Assembly: GCA_964652755.1 (NCBI GenBank)
Contig: CAZZBP010000085.1
Span: forward strand, 1 to 6,840
From: UBA11795 sp964652755
GTDB lineage: Bacteria; Chloroflexota; Dehalococcoidia; Lucifugimonadales; UBA826
DNA: 6,840 bases
Direction: 5' to 3'
Shown: one piece after another, positions 1 through 5,767 of the stretch
Layout: the number at the start of each line of letters is the position of its first letter
How positions within the stretch are numbered: the first letter of the stretch is position 1
Program-made: the position numbers and the translations under genes
Notes under the pieces: model-generated
The model's input: the letters and a program-made list of their open reading frames with translations, nothing else
Told to the model about the DNA's origin: nothing
Databases searched by the model: none

Positions 1-211
1 CAAAATCTTTTATGTCAGCACCTGCGGAAAACGATCGGTTACCAGAACCGGTGAAAATAACAATTTTCACAGAGTTTTCTTGAGCTATCTCACTGATCGT
101 TTTTGAAAGTAGTTGCCAGCCTTCATAACTAATTTAGTTGTGTTGGCCTGGTCTATTGAACGTTACTGTTGCAATGTTGTCTTCTATGGATAGTAGGATG
201 TCCTTGGACAT
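1..211 (-). pseudogene. Enoyl-CoA hydratase/isomerase-like gene, N-terminal part, with in-frame stop; runs off left edge
   Basis: Reading from the ATG at 211..209, the frame encodes 70 codons to the window edge, interrupted only by TAA at codon 26 (136..134). Before the stop it reads MSKDILLSIEDN...VTFNRPGQHN, the usual crotonase beta-strand plus NRP motif. After it, in the same frame, come ISYEGW, a VKIVIFTGSG strand and SFSAGADIKDF (residues 60-70), the crotonase oxyanion-hole loop. Both sides of the stop therefore belong to one crotonase-fold protein, whose members hydrate or isomerise enoyl-CoA thioesters. The catalytic part lies outside the window. An SD-like GGTGAT sits 5 bases before the ATG, so initiation looks intact. 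The family normally has a sense codon, often Ala, between N25 and I27. The gene follows the SDR by 46 bases and probably shares its transcript. It may be a true pseudogene, or the stop may be a sequencing or assembly error. Family call is firm; substrate is unknown. Confidence 0.75.
127..139. repeat. 13-base perfect palindrome containing the premature stop of the hydratase gene
   Basis: The sequence is AACTAA, one T, then TTAGTT: two 6-base arms around a single central base. The premature TAA codon (136..134 on the minus strand) lies within it. The side encoding I27-S28-Y29 matches the expected protein; the other side contains the stop. Confidence 0.8.
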
Positions 212-257
212 TATTTATCACCGTATTAGGGATGTAGATAAGTTAAGAGTCTGATCT

Positions 258-1019
258 CTAAAAAGAAGTGTATCCCCCGTCGACCGGGATTGAGATACCC
301 GTCACATAGTTGGATGCTTGGCTGGACAGAAACACGGATGTTCCAGCCAGATCTGCAGGTTCACCCCATCGCCCATTTGGAATTCTGGATAGTATATGGC
401 TATATCGATCTGGGAAATCCTCTCTTATTCCTCGGGTGAGGTCTGTGTGAATCCAACCTGGTAAGATTGTATTAACTTGAATATTATCCCGAGCCCAGGA
501 AACGGAGAGGGTTTTCGTAAGTTGAACCACGCCACCTTTGCTGGAGGCATAGGCGTCCGCCCAGTCAAGACCAAAAATCGAGGTCATGGATCCTATATTG
601 ATTATCTTGCCTCCACCGTTTTCTTTCATGTGCGAATGAAGTTCACGGGCACACAGAAAAGAGCCAGTTAAATTTATATCCAAAACTTTGTTCCAATCCT
701 CGAGTTGATACTCTTGGGGAAGCTTTCTGATTCCTATGCCTGCGTTGTTCACGAGGATGTCCACGTGCCCTGTTAAATCCGTTGCTCCTTTAACCATATT
801 TTTTATTGATGCCTCATCCGCAACGTCGACTTCTACGCCCCTCACATTGACACCTAATTCTCTGATGGAATTCACTGCTTCGGACGTTTTTGTTTTGTTC
901 CTTGCAGCTATAACTATATCGGCGCCGGCCTGAGCAAGGCCTTCTGCTATGCCGTATCCGATACACCCGTTGCCCCCCGTTATCAAAGCTGTCTTGCCCG
1001 ATAGATTAAATAGATTCAT
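258..1019 (-). CDS. Classical short-chain dehydrogenase/reductase (FabG-like SDR)
   Basis: Predicted cytosolic NAD(P)H-dependent oxidoreductase of 253 residues, the usual length for a classical SDR. Visible landmarks: cofactor loop TGGNGCIG (14-21), a beta-2 end reading AAR (R40, no acidic residue, which suggests NADP(H)), DVAD (65-68), NNAG (91-94), catalytic N116, S144, Y157 and K161 (YASSK), LPGW (186-189) and the C-terminal VDGGY. The catalytic Asn-Ser-Tyr-Lys set is complete. One oddity is C19, where the TGxxxGxG motif normally has glycine; a single base change from GGT to TGT would explain it. The ATG at 1019 has GGGAG 11 bases upstream, slightly distant. The gene is followed after 46 bases by a hydratase-like gene, so it may oxidise a hydroxyacyl or alcohol intermediate in the same pathway, or reduce a ketone. 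Closest in style to FabG and gluconate 5-dehydrogenase-like SDRs; the substrate cannot be assigned. Confidence 0.93.
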   Translation of the reverse strand: MNLFNLSGKTALITGGNGCIGYGIAEGLAQAGADIVIAARNKTKTSEAVNSIRELGVNVRGVEVDVADEASIKNMVKGATDLTGHVDILVNNAGIGIRKLPQEYQLEDWNKVLDINLTGSFLCARELHSHMKENGGGKIINIGSMTSIFGLDWADAYASSKGGVVQLTKTLSVSWARDNIQVNTILPGWIHTDLTRGIREDFPDRYSHILSRIPNGRWGEPADLAGTSVFLSSQASNYVTGISIPVDGGYTSF

Positions 1020-1063
1020 ATATGTACTCGCTCCCAGTATTTCAAGTTAATGTTAGGAGCAGA

Positions 1064-1423
1064 TTATACTTGTTGCCTTAGAGGTCCGTTTGGCCTAATA
1101 CGGTCCAACATTTCAATGGTTGAAGAAGATAGAGGTTTGCCATCCGTTCGTCTTTTAGCTAGCAAGTCGATAGCTAGTTCAGATATGCCCGATCGCTCTT
1201 CTTGATCTGTTGAATTGAACCTGAGGCACTTTCTTACTAATACTTTTGTAGGGCGGTCTCTTTTGACACTGCAGACAGAAGAGAAATGGCATACATAGGG
1301 TAAGCAAGCAGTGTATTCCTGGTGCGTTCTTGAAATTTCACCTGTTGAAGCACTCAAAGGTTTAGAAAGGAACTTTTTCAGACGTTCACGTGCTTCTGAG
1401 GTAAGGATATCTGCTGATTTCAA
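1064..1423 (-). CDS. Small unrecognised ORF, weakly supported
   Basis: An open frame of 119 codons from a TTG start to TAA. I recognise no family. The product is hydrophilic and rich in Lys, Arg and Ser, with four cysteines clustered in the middle (C40, C45, C51 and C66, including YVCHFSSVCSVK), no signal peptide and no membrane segment. The N-terminus (SEARERLKKFL) is probably helical, and the C-terminal third (SELAIDLLAKRR, STIEMLDRIR) could form two short helices. An in-frame TAA lies 9 codons before the TTG, no in-frame ATG exists near the start, and no SD is visible ahead of it. It begins 160 bases after the ABC ATPase pair and ends 44 bases before the SDR. It may be a lineage-specific small protein, a gene remnant, or a chance ORF. 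If it is not real, 1020-1583 is a non-coding stretch of 564 bases. Confidence 0.35.
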   Translation of the reverse strand: MKSADILTSEARERLKKFLSKPLSASTGEISRTHQEYTACLPYVCHFSSVCSVKRDRPTKVLVRKCLRFNSTDQEERSGISELAIDLLAKRRTDGKPLSSSTIEMLDRIRPNGPLRQQV

Positions 1424-1466
1424 TACAAATCCCGCGTTGAAGACTTATTGAACAGCTTGAGGGGAC

Positions 1467-1494
1467 ATAATCCAAGGTTCCTTGGACTGATTAT
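1467..1494. repeat. Hairpin-forming inverted repeat downstream of the ABC ATPase pair
   Basis: The core is TCCAAGG, TT, CCTTGGA (1471-1486), a perfect 7-base-pair stem. Flanking ATAA (1467-1470) and TTAT (1491-1494) can extend it across a 4-base bulge. It lies 98 bases past the stop of the second ABC ATPase gene. No T-tract follows on the minus strand, so it is not a standard intrinsic terminator. It could be a factor-dependent termination site, an mRNA end-stabilising structure, or an operator. Confidence 0.5.
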
Positions 1495-1513
1495 CCGGCA
1501 AAGGGGGTACTCT

Positions 1514-1526
1514 TAACCTTAGGTTA
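1514..1526. repeat. 13-base perfect palindrome in the 1424-1583 spacer
   Basis: The sequence is TAACCT, one T, AGGTTA. It sits in the non-coding spacer between the ABC ATPase stop (1584) and the small ORF. It could be a protein-binding site, but short palindromes also occur by chance. No promoter could be assigned next to it. Confidence 0.4.
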
Positions 1527-1583
1527 CTTGATATGGATATGCTAGCGGGTTAAGGACTATCAGTTTTACGGTATTACGAACGG

Positions 1584-2324
1584 CTAACGAAATCTCTCGG
1601 CGGTTTCAGATACAACACTATCCTCGAGATGGCCGTTTCTGATCTCTTTCACTTCATCGGCTAACGATAGAAGCGTGGAATCATGTGTGGCCGATACGAC
1701 ACTGATTCCTTGCTCTTTCACCATATCTTTAAACAGACCAAAGATTGAGCGTGCGTTATTGGAGTCGAGTTCCCCAGTCGGCTCGTCGGCAAGGACAAGA
1801 GGTGGTTTGTTAACAATTGCACGAGCAATTGACACTCGCTGTTGCTCGCCGCCAGATAGTTCGTATGGTCGATGATTAGCACGTTCCCAAAGCCCGACCA
1901 TTTCCAATACTTCGCGGGTTCGGATTTGGCGTTTCCCGGCCCCTACTCCCGATATACGTAATGGTAATTCGACATTCTCAAATGCAGAAAGCAAAGGAAG
2001 TAATCCAAACGATTGAAATATGAACCCAATAGTATGTCGCCGAACTTGAGTAAGATCTTTCTCTCCCATTTTCCCGATATCTTTGCCTCGCAAGACCACA
2101 CTCCCTGAGGTAGGCTTGTCCAGTCCCGCCATAATATTTAACAAAGTCGTTTTGCCTGACCCGGAACGGCCAACTATAGCTATGAATTGACCGGGATACA
2201 CCTGAAAGTTGATGTCTGTAAGGGCTTTTACCGTGTCTGTGCCAAGCATATAATCCTTTGAAAGGTCAATAGTGCGTATAAGAGCATCGTCTTTTGGCAC
2301 AGTGCCGTCTTGTGGCTCAAACAT
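1584..2324 (-). CDS. ABC transporter ATP-binding protein, MacB/LolD type
   Basis: Cytosolic ATPase subunit of 246 residues that powers an ABC system, normally together with FtsX-fold permeases in lipoprotein, peptide or antibiotic efflux. Visible: Walker A GRSGSGKT (52-59), Q-loop Q104 in FIFQSFGLLP, signature LSGGEQQR (156-163), Walker B LVLADE (176-181) with catalytic E181, D-loop GELD (184-187) and H-loop H214. All catalytic elements are present. The Q-loop context and the GELD D-loop are typical of the MacB/LolD/FtsE group. The ATG at 2324 is preceded directly by in-frame TGA CCA, so the N-terminus cannot extend upstream. A GGAG lies 15 bases before the ATG, too far to be strong, so translation is probably coupled to the upstream ATPase gene, whose stop is 10 bases away. 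It likely heterodimerises with that ATPase. No permease gene is in the window, and the substrate is unknown. Confidence 0.93.
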   Translation of the reverse strand: MFEPQDGTVPKDDALIRTIDLSKDYMLGTDTVKALTDINFQVYPGQFIAIVGRSGSGKTTLLNIMAGLDKPTSGSVVLRGKDIGKMGEKDLTQVRRHTIGFIFQSFGLLPLLSAFENVELPLRISGVGAGKRQIRTREVLEMVGLWERANHRPYELSGGEQQRVSIARAIVNKPPLVLADEPTGELDSNNARSIFGLFKDMVKEQGISVVSATHDSTLLSLADEVKEIRNGHLEDSVVSETAERFR

Positions 2325-2334
2325 TGGTCACGAA

Positions 2335-3219
2335 TTATTCTCCGCGAGCTATGATGACTTTACCATCGCTGGTTTCTACTTTGGCCCGTTCTCCGATGCC
2401 TAGCTCCTCAAGTATATCTCGAGGCACCTGAATTCTTCCGTTTCCGTCAACGAGGATGAATTCTTCCAACTCTTTTTCAGTGTCTGCCGATCCAGATATG
2501 CTCTGGTAAGACACCCTCCTGCGTATTTCCGTGGAAGTTTTTCCATCGCGAATCAGGACTACTCTTCCGACCTTGTAAGCTATGTCGGGATCGTGTGTGA
2601 CTATCACAATAGTTGTACCCAACTCATTATTGACCTGTCCAAAGAGATCGAGGATCTCTGAAGCAGTGATGTCATCAAGTTCCCCTGTTGGTTCGTCTGC
2701 AAGCAAGAGAGCAGGATTATTGGCCAGCCCAACTGCTATTGCTACACGCTGTTGTTCCCCGCCAGAAAGTTTTTCGGGTGTGTGATCAAGCCGGTGATCG
2801 AGCCCTACTATATTCAGTAATCGTGACGCTCTTTCATTTCGTTCGGTACCCTTCACACTTGTTAGCATCATCGGTAAAGTAACGTTTTCAAGTGCTGTTA
2901 AATATGGAAATAGATTTCTGCTCGTCTGCTGCCATATAAATCCCACCTCTGATTTTCGGTACTCTTCTACATCGCCAGGATTCATTCTAAGTAAATCTCG
3001 TTTGCCTACCCTTATATTGCCAGCTGAGGGATTATCGTAACCGGCCAGAATGTTGAGAAGTGTACTTTTGCCACTTCCGCTTGCTCCAACAATGGCTATA
3101 ACCTCTCCTCGGTCGACTTTGAGATCTAGTCCTCTGAGGGCCACAACTTCTAAATCAGCGACCTTATAGATTTTGAAGAGATCTTCACAAATTATGTAAG
3201 GATTATTTGATTCACTCAA
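2335..3219 (-). CDS. ABC transporter ATP-binding protein with C-terminal AbrB-like domain
   Basis: A 294-residue MacB/LolD-type ATPase. Visible: Walker A GASGSGKS (45-52), Q-loop region FIWQQ (94-98), signature LSGGEQQR (151-158), Walker B LLLADE (171-176) with E176, GELD (179-182) and H-loop H209. The ATPase domain ends near residue 235. After a linker, residues 254-292 read as a SpoVT-AbrB swapped-hairpin unit: VDGNGRIQVP, then RDILEELGI, then KVETSDGKVII. This tail makes it longer than the usual 220-250 residues. The start is TTG (3219..3217): an in-frame TAG lies four codons upstream, no ATG occurs in frame before about residue 79, and a weak GAGA lies 6 bases before the TTG. The partner ATPase gene follows after 10 bases. 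From memory, similar tails occur on LolD-like ATPases of Actinobacteria and Chloroflexota. Whether the tail binds DNA or only dimerises is not known. Confidence 0.92.
   Translation of the reverse strand: MSESNNPYIICEDLFKIYKVADLEVVALRGLDLKVDRGEVIAIVGASGSGKSTLLNILAGYDNPSAGNIRVGKRDLLRMNPGDVEEYRKSEVGFIWQQTSRNLFPYLTALENVTLPMMLTSVKGTERNERASRLLNIVGLDHRLDHTPEKLSGGEQQRVAIAVGLANNPALLLADEPTGELDDITASEILDLFGQVNNELGTTIVIVTHDPDIAYKVGRVVLIRDGKTSTEIRRRVSYQSISGSADTEKELEEFILVDGNGRIQVPRDILEELGIGERAKVETSDGKVIIARGE
2344..2457 (-). other. SpoVT-AbrB-like domain at the C-terminus of the ABC ATPase
   Basis: Domain-level annotation of roughly residues 255-292 of the 294-residue ATPase. The pattern of a variable strand, GRI-x-VP, a helix RDILEELGI, then a strand pair around KVETSDGK matches the AbrB/MazE swapped-hairpin fold (compare the consensus GRIxIPxxxRexLgi). 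Such domains form dimers and bind DNA in AbrB, SpoVT and MazE. Fused to a transporter ATPase, the likelier role is dimerisation or regulation. The family match is by eye. Confidence 0.7.
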
Positions 3220-3312
3220 TTGATTTCTCTAGTTGTTGTCTCAGTGCGGAAGCTGGCACACTTCAGCGCGTAGCAATCATAAGATGATGTAATTCAATCG
3301 GTGCACTTAACG

Positions 3313-3372
3313 CAGTATTTTTTCGGATGAAGCATCACGAAGTAAGACGTCGCAATCAATTCATCCGTACTG
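3313..3372. repeat. Long interrupted inverted repeat in the ACAD-ABC spacer
   Basis: The left arm is CAGTA, six T, CGGATGAA (3313-3331). The right arm is TTCATCCG followed by TACTG (3360-3372). The arms pair over 13 bases if the T6 is looped out, with a 28-base spacer between them. It begins 11 bases after the stop of the third ACAD in the direction of transcription. In the minus-strand RNA the unpaired run is A6, not U6, so it is not a canonical intrinsic terminator. It may still end or stabilise the ACAD transcript, or regulate the ABC genes 94 bases further on. Confidence 0.55.
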
Positions 3373-3383
3373 AGGGTATGGAA

Positions 3384-4508
3384 TTAAAGGCCTATGATTT
3401 CGGCTACTTTCTCGAGATGGAGGTCTGCATCGCCAAATGCTAGTTCGGCTGCTTTTGCTCTCCTCGAGTACAGTTGCATATTGTGTTCTTTGGTAAAGCC
3501 TATGGCACCATGTGATTGATGTCCGAGAGCACATACTCTTCGGTAGGCTTCACTAACCCAGGCCTTCGCCATAGCGACTTCTCTTTCTGCAGGTAGTCCT
3601 TCAGACAACTTCCAGGCTGCTTGATAGGTGATGAACTTAGCTCCCTCCACATCAGTTGCCATATTCGCGCAGTGATGCTGTATCGCCTGAAACGTCCCGA
3701 TAGGGCGTCCGAACTGTGTACGTTGTTTTGCATACTCAACGGTCATATCTAATACTTCCTGACCACCACCGGACATTTCGGCACATTTACCGATGGCCCC
3801 CCATTGAAGAACTTTCTCGATAGTGACCCACCCGGTGTTGCTCTCTCCTAGTAGTGCTGAGGAAGGGACCTCAACGTTTTCAAAAACAACTTCGGATTGG
3901 CGGTCAGATGCGATGGTTTTTAGCAAGTTCTGAGTAACACCTTTGGCCTCTGAGGAGACTATGAAGAGGCTTATATCAGTATCTCCTTCACCTGTTCTGG
4001 CTGCTACCACCAGGTTATCTGACACGTGAGCGTTAGGAACGAACAATTTCGTTCCGTTCAATACATAACCGTCCCCGCTTTTATTTGCTGTCAGCTGGAT
4101 TCCTTCAGCGTCCCACCTTCCACTGGGCTCATTCAATGCTAGTGTGACTATGATTTGTCCTTCGGCGATACGAGGCAAATACTCTTGCTTCTGATCCTCT
4201 GTGCCAGCTTCCATGATCGACATCCCACCCATTACTACAGTGGAAAAATATGGACCTGGCAGCATATACCGCCCCATCTCTTCAAGAAGTACGATGAGAT
4301 CTTGAAACTCAAGTTCTACTCCTCCGTATTTTTCTGGAATTATGAGTCCCAGCCAACCTTGCTCGGCAAGTTTTTGCCACATCTCCGTGGTGAAGCCTCT
4401 CTCATCATCTTCCATCTCGCGGACGTAAGTGTCAGGGCACTCTGCTTGCAGGAATTCCTGGGCACTATTTTTTAGCATCTGTTGAGCTTCGCTAAGTCCT
4501 AGATCCAT
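3384..4508 (-). CDS. Acyl-CoA dehydrogenase family protein, divergent, lacking both usual catalytic Glu positions
   Basis: A flavoprotein-fold protein of 374 residues with the full ACAD layout: N-terminal helical domain (1-120), middle beta domain containing LNEPSGRWD (125-133), GYVLNGTKLFVPNA (147-160) and FENVEVP (209-215), and C-terminal helical domain with the FAD-contacting RTQFGRPIGTFQ (263-274). The ending is FGDADLHLEKVA where catalytic members such as MCAD have YEGTSQIQ, so the base there is replaced by Gly (G359). At the alternative position used by isovaleryl- and long-chain-acyl-CoA dehydrogenases it has G237 where the two upstream paralogues have E243 (of 390) and its equivalent. 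It may therefore be a structural partner in a heteromeric dehydrogenase, as in mycobacterial alpha2beta2 ACADs, or use another residue. The ATG at 4508 has a strong GAGGAG 6 bases upstream. It follows the complete ACAD by 63 bases, so co-transcription is likely. Confidence 0.92.
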   Translation of the reverse strand: MDLGLSEAQQMLKNSAQEFLQAECPDTYVREMEDDERGFTTEMWQKLAEQGWLGLIIPEKYGGVELEFQDLIVLLEEMGRYMLPGPYFSTVVMGGMSIMEAGTEDQKQEYLPRIAEGQIIVTLALNEPSGRWDAEGIQLTANKSGDGYVLNGTKLFVPNAHVSDNLVVAARTGEGDTDISLFIVSSEAKGVTQNLLKTIASDRQSEVVFENVEVPSSALLGESNTGWVTIEKVLQWGAIGKCAEMSGGGQEVLDMTVEYAKQRTQFGRPIGTFQAIQHHCANMATDVEGAKFITYQAAWKLSEGLPAEREVAMAKAWVSEAYRRVCALGHQSHGAIGFTKEHNMQLYSRRAKAAELAFGDADLHLEKVAEIIGL

Positions 4509-4571
4509 CTCAGTCTCCTCTGAAAGTTCATTCAGTGTTGTATTAGGGGTTCACTAACTTATAGAAGGCGG

Positions 4572-5744
4572 TCATCCTCGGGGTAGGCCTAGACCTCTTT
4601 GTGCCACTACATTCCTCTGTATTTCCGAGGTACCAGCAGCGACCATTCCCCCAAAGGATCTAAGCCATGCGTTTTCAATCCTTCCTTGGAGTGGTGCCCA
4701 TTTGGATCCGGGGTCTAGCTGACCGTGCATTCCCATCATCTTCACACCAAACCCATATAATCGATTCATCATTTCCGTGCCGTAGACTTTGGTGATGGAG
4801 GCTTCCTTGTTGGGGATCAGTCCTTGGCTTTGCATCCAGGCGACGTTGTAACACATGAGCCTGGTCGTTTCTATTTGGACCGCAAGATCCGCTAATTCAT
4901 GCCTTACTACTGGATCGTCGGCGAGTTTTCTGCCATTTTTGCTGTTTTCTTTAGAAAAAGAGACTAAGTCCTCTAGAACTCTTTTTGCTCTTGCCGGCCT
5001 ATCCACCCCAGATCTTTCAAAGTCCAAGAGTGCGGCTCCTACATACCAGCCCCTGTTCATTTCACCGACCAGGTTTTTCTTAGGTACTCTAACGTTGTCG
5101 AAAGTTACCAGTCCCCTATAGGCTTCCCACATCATCGGAATCTTCTCTACAGTGACTCCTTCAGTTTCTAGTTCGGACAGTACAAAACTAATTCCCCGAT
5201 GCTTCGGTGCATCTGGGTCGGTTCTCACTAACATAAACATCCAGTCTGATCCGGCATGAGCGGAGTTCCAGATCTTTGATCCGCTTACCACGAAATCATC
5301 TCCATCCTCGACGGCTCGGGTTTGAAGCGATGCCAGGTCCGAACCTGAATCGGGTTCAGAGTACCCTTGAGACCAGTTGATCTCCGCGTTAGCAATTCTT
5401 GGTAGGAATTGTTCTTTCTGTTCGTCGGTACCGTACAACATTAAGATAGGTCCCACCATTCGAATCCCTGCATCTCCTGCAGGAATTCCCCTATAGGCCA
5501 TCTCTTCGTTAAACACGACCTGTCTCATGTGAGTTGCGGACTGTCCACCGTATTCTTCAGGCCATGCCATGGTAAGCCAACCCTGACCACCAAGCTTCCG
5601 CTTGAATTCCATTACTTTAACCGAATCAACTTCGTCTTCTGCGTCAAGGTCTTCTTGACGCCAGTTCCATGGCAGTTCTTTGTCTATGAATTCCTTAACT
5701 TCCGATCGGAATTCCTCTTCGACATTGTCGAACTTGAAATCCAT
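4572..5744 (-). CDS. Acyl-CoA dehydrogenase, complete
   Basis: A 390-residue FAD-dependent enzyme predicted to introduce a trans-2 double bond into an acyl-CoA and pass electrons to electron-transfer flavoprotein. Visible: N-terminal helical domain, WPEEYGGQSA (61-70), flavin/substrate loop YSEPDSGSDLASLQ (128-141), GSKIWNSA (155-162), PKHRGISF (180-187), VTFDNVRVP (213-221), and C-terminal AAGTSEIQRN (369-378). The MCAD-type base at this last site is Ala. DFERSG (241-246) instead supplies E243 at the isovaleryl-CoA-dehydrogenase-type helix position, the likely catalytic base. The canonical RxQFG motif of the C-terminal domain is replaced by NSKNGRKLADDP, a recognisable subfamily trait shared with the next gene upstream. 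The ATG at 5744 has AAGGGAG 6 bases upstream. It is a tandem paralogue of the upstream ACAD (23-base gap) and precedes the divergent ACAD. The substrate is unknown. Confidence 0.95.
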   Translation of the reverse strand: MDFKFDNVEEEFRSEVKEFIDKELPWNWRQEDLDAEDEVDSVKVMEFKRKLGGQGWLTMAWPEEYGGQSATHMRQVVFNEEMAYRGIPAGDAGIRMVGPILMLYGTDEQKEQFLPRIANAEINWSQGYSEPDSGSDLASLQTRAVEDGDDFVVSGSKIWNSAHAGSDWMFMLVRTDPDAPKHRGISFVLSELETEGVTVEKIPMMWEAYRGLVTFDNVRVPKKNLVGEMNRGWYVGAALLDFERSGVDRPARAKRVLEDLVSFSKENSKNGRKLADDPVVRHELADLAVQIETTRLMCYNVAWMQSQGLIPNKEASITKVYGTEMMNRLYGFGVKMMGMHGQLDPGSKWAPLQGRIENAWLRSFGGMVAAGTSEIQRNVVAQRGLGLPRG

Positions 5745-5767
5745 ATTTATCTCCCTTTTTTCTAAGT

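Noticed and set aside
477..933. Plus-strand open frames opposite the SDR (477-671 and 736-933)
   Set aside because: Both are antisense shadows of a clear SDR, with no recognisable family and no separate regulatory context.
1064..1423. Similarity of SEARERLKKFL in the small ORF to the PDCD5-type motif TPEARERL
   Set aside because: Only about seven residues agree and the rest of the protein does not fit that family, so this is treated as chance.
2322..2330. Upstream GTG start for the second ABC ATPase gene
   Set aside because: A GTG is present just upstream, but it is out of frame: the in-frame codons before the ATG are TGA CCA.
3275..3305. Possible promoter for the ABC pair, with a TATGAT -10-like hexamer at 3281..3276 on the minus strand
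   Set aside because: No acceptable -35 hexamer lies 16-18 bases upstream (the nearest TTGAAT is too close), and no extended -10 is present. Too weak to annotate.
3313..3372. Intrinsic terminator at the inverted repeat after the third ACAD
   Set aside because: In the minus-strand transcript the base run beside the stem is A6, not U6, and the loop is 28 bases. Kept only as an inverted repeat.
3500..3739. Minus-strand 79-codon frame inside the third ACAD
   Set aside because: It is an alternative frame of the gene at 3384-4508, whose motifs are intact in the main frame; the 79-residue product has no family features.
4155..4475. Plus-strand 106-codon frame opposite the third ACAD
   Set aside because: It is the complement of well-conserved ACAD codons and resembles no known protein, so it is a coding shadow.
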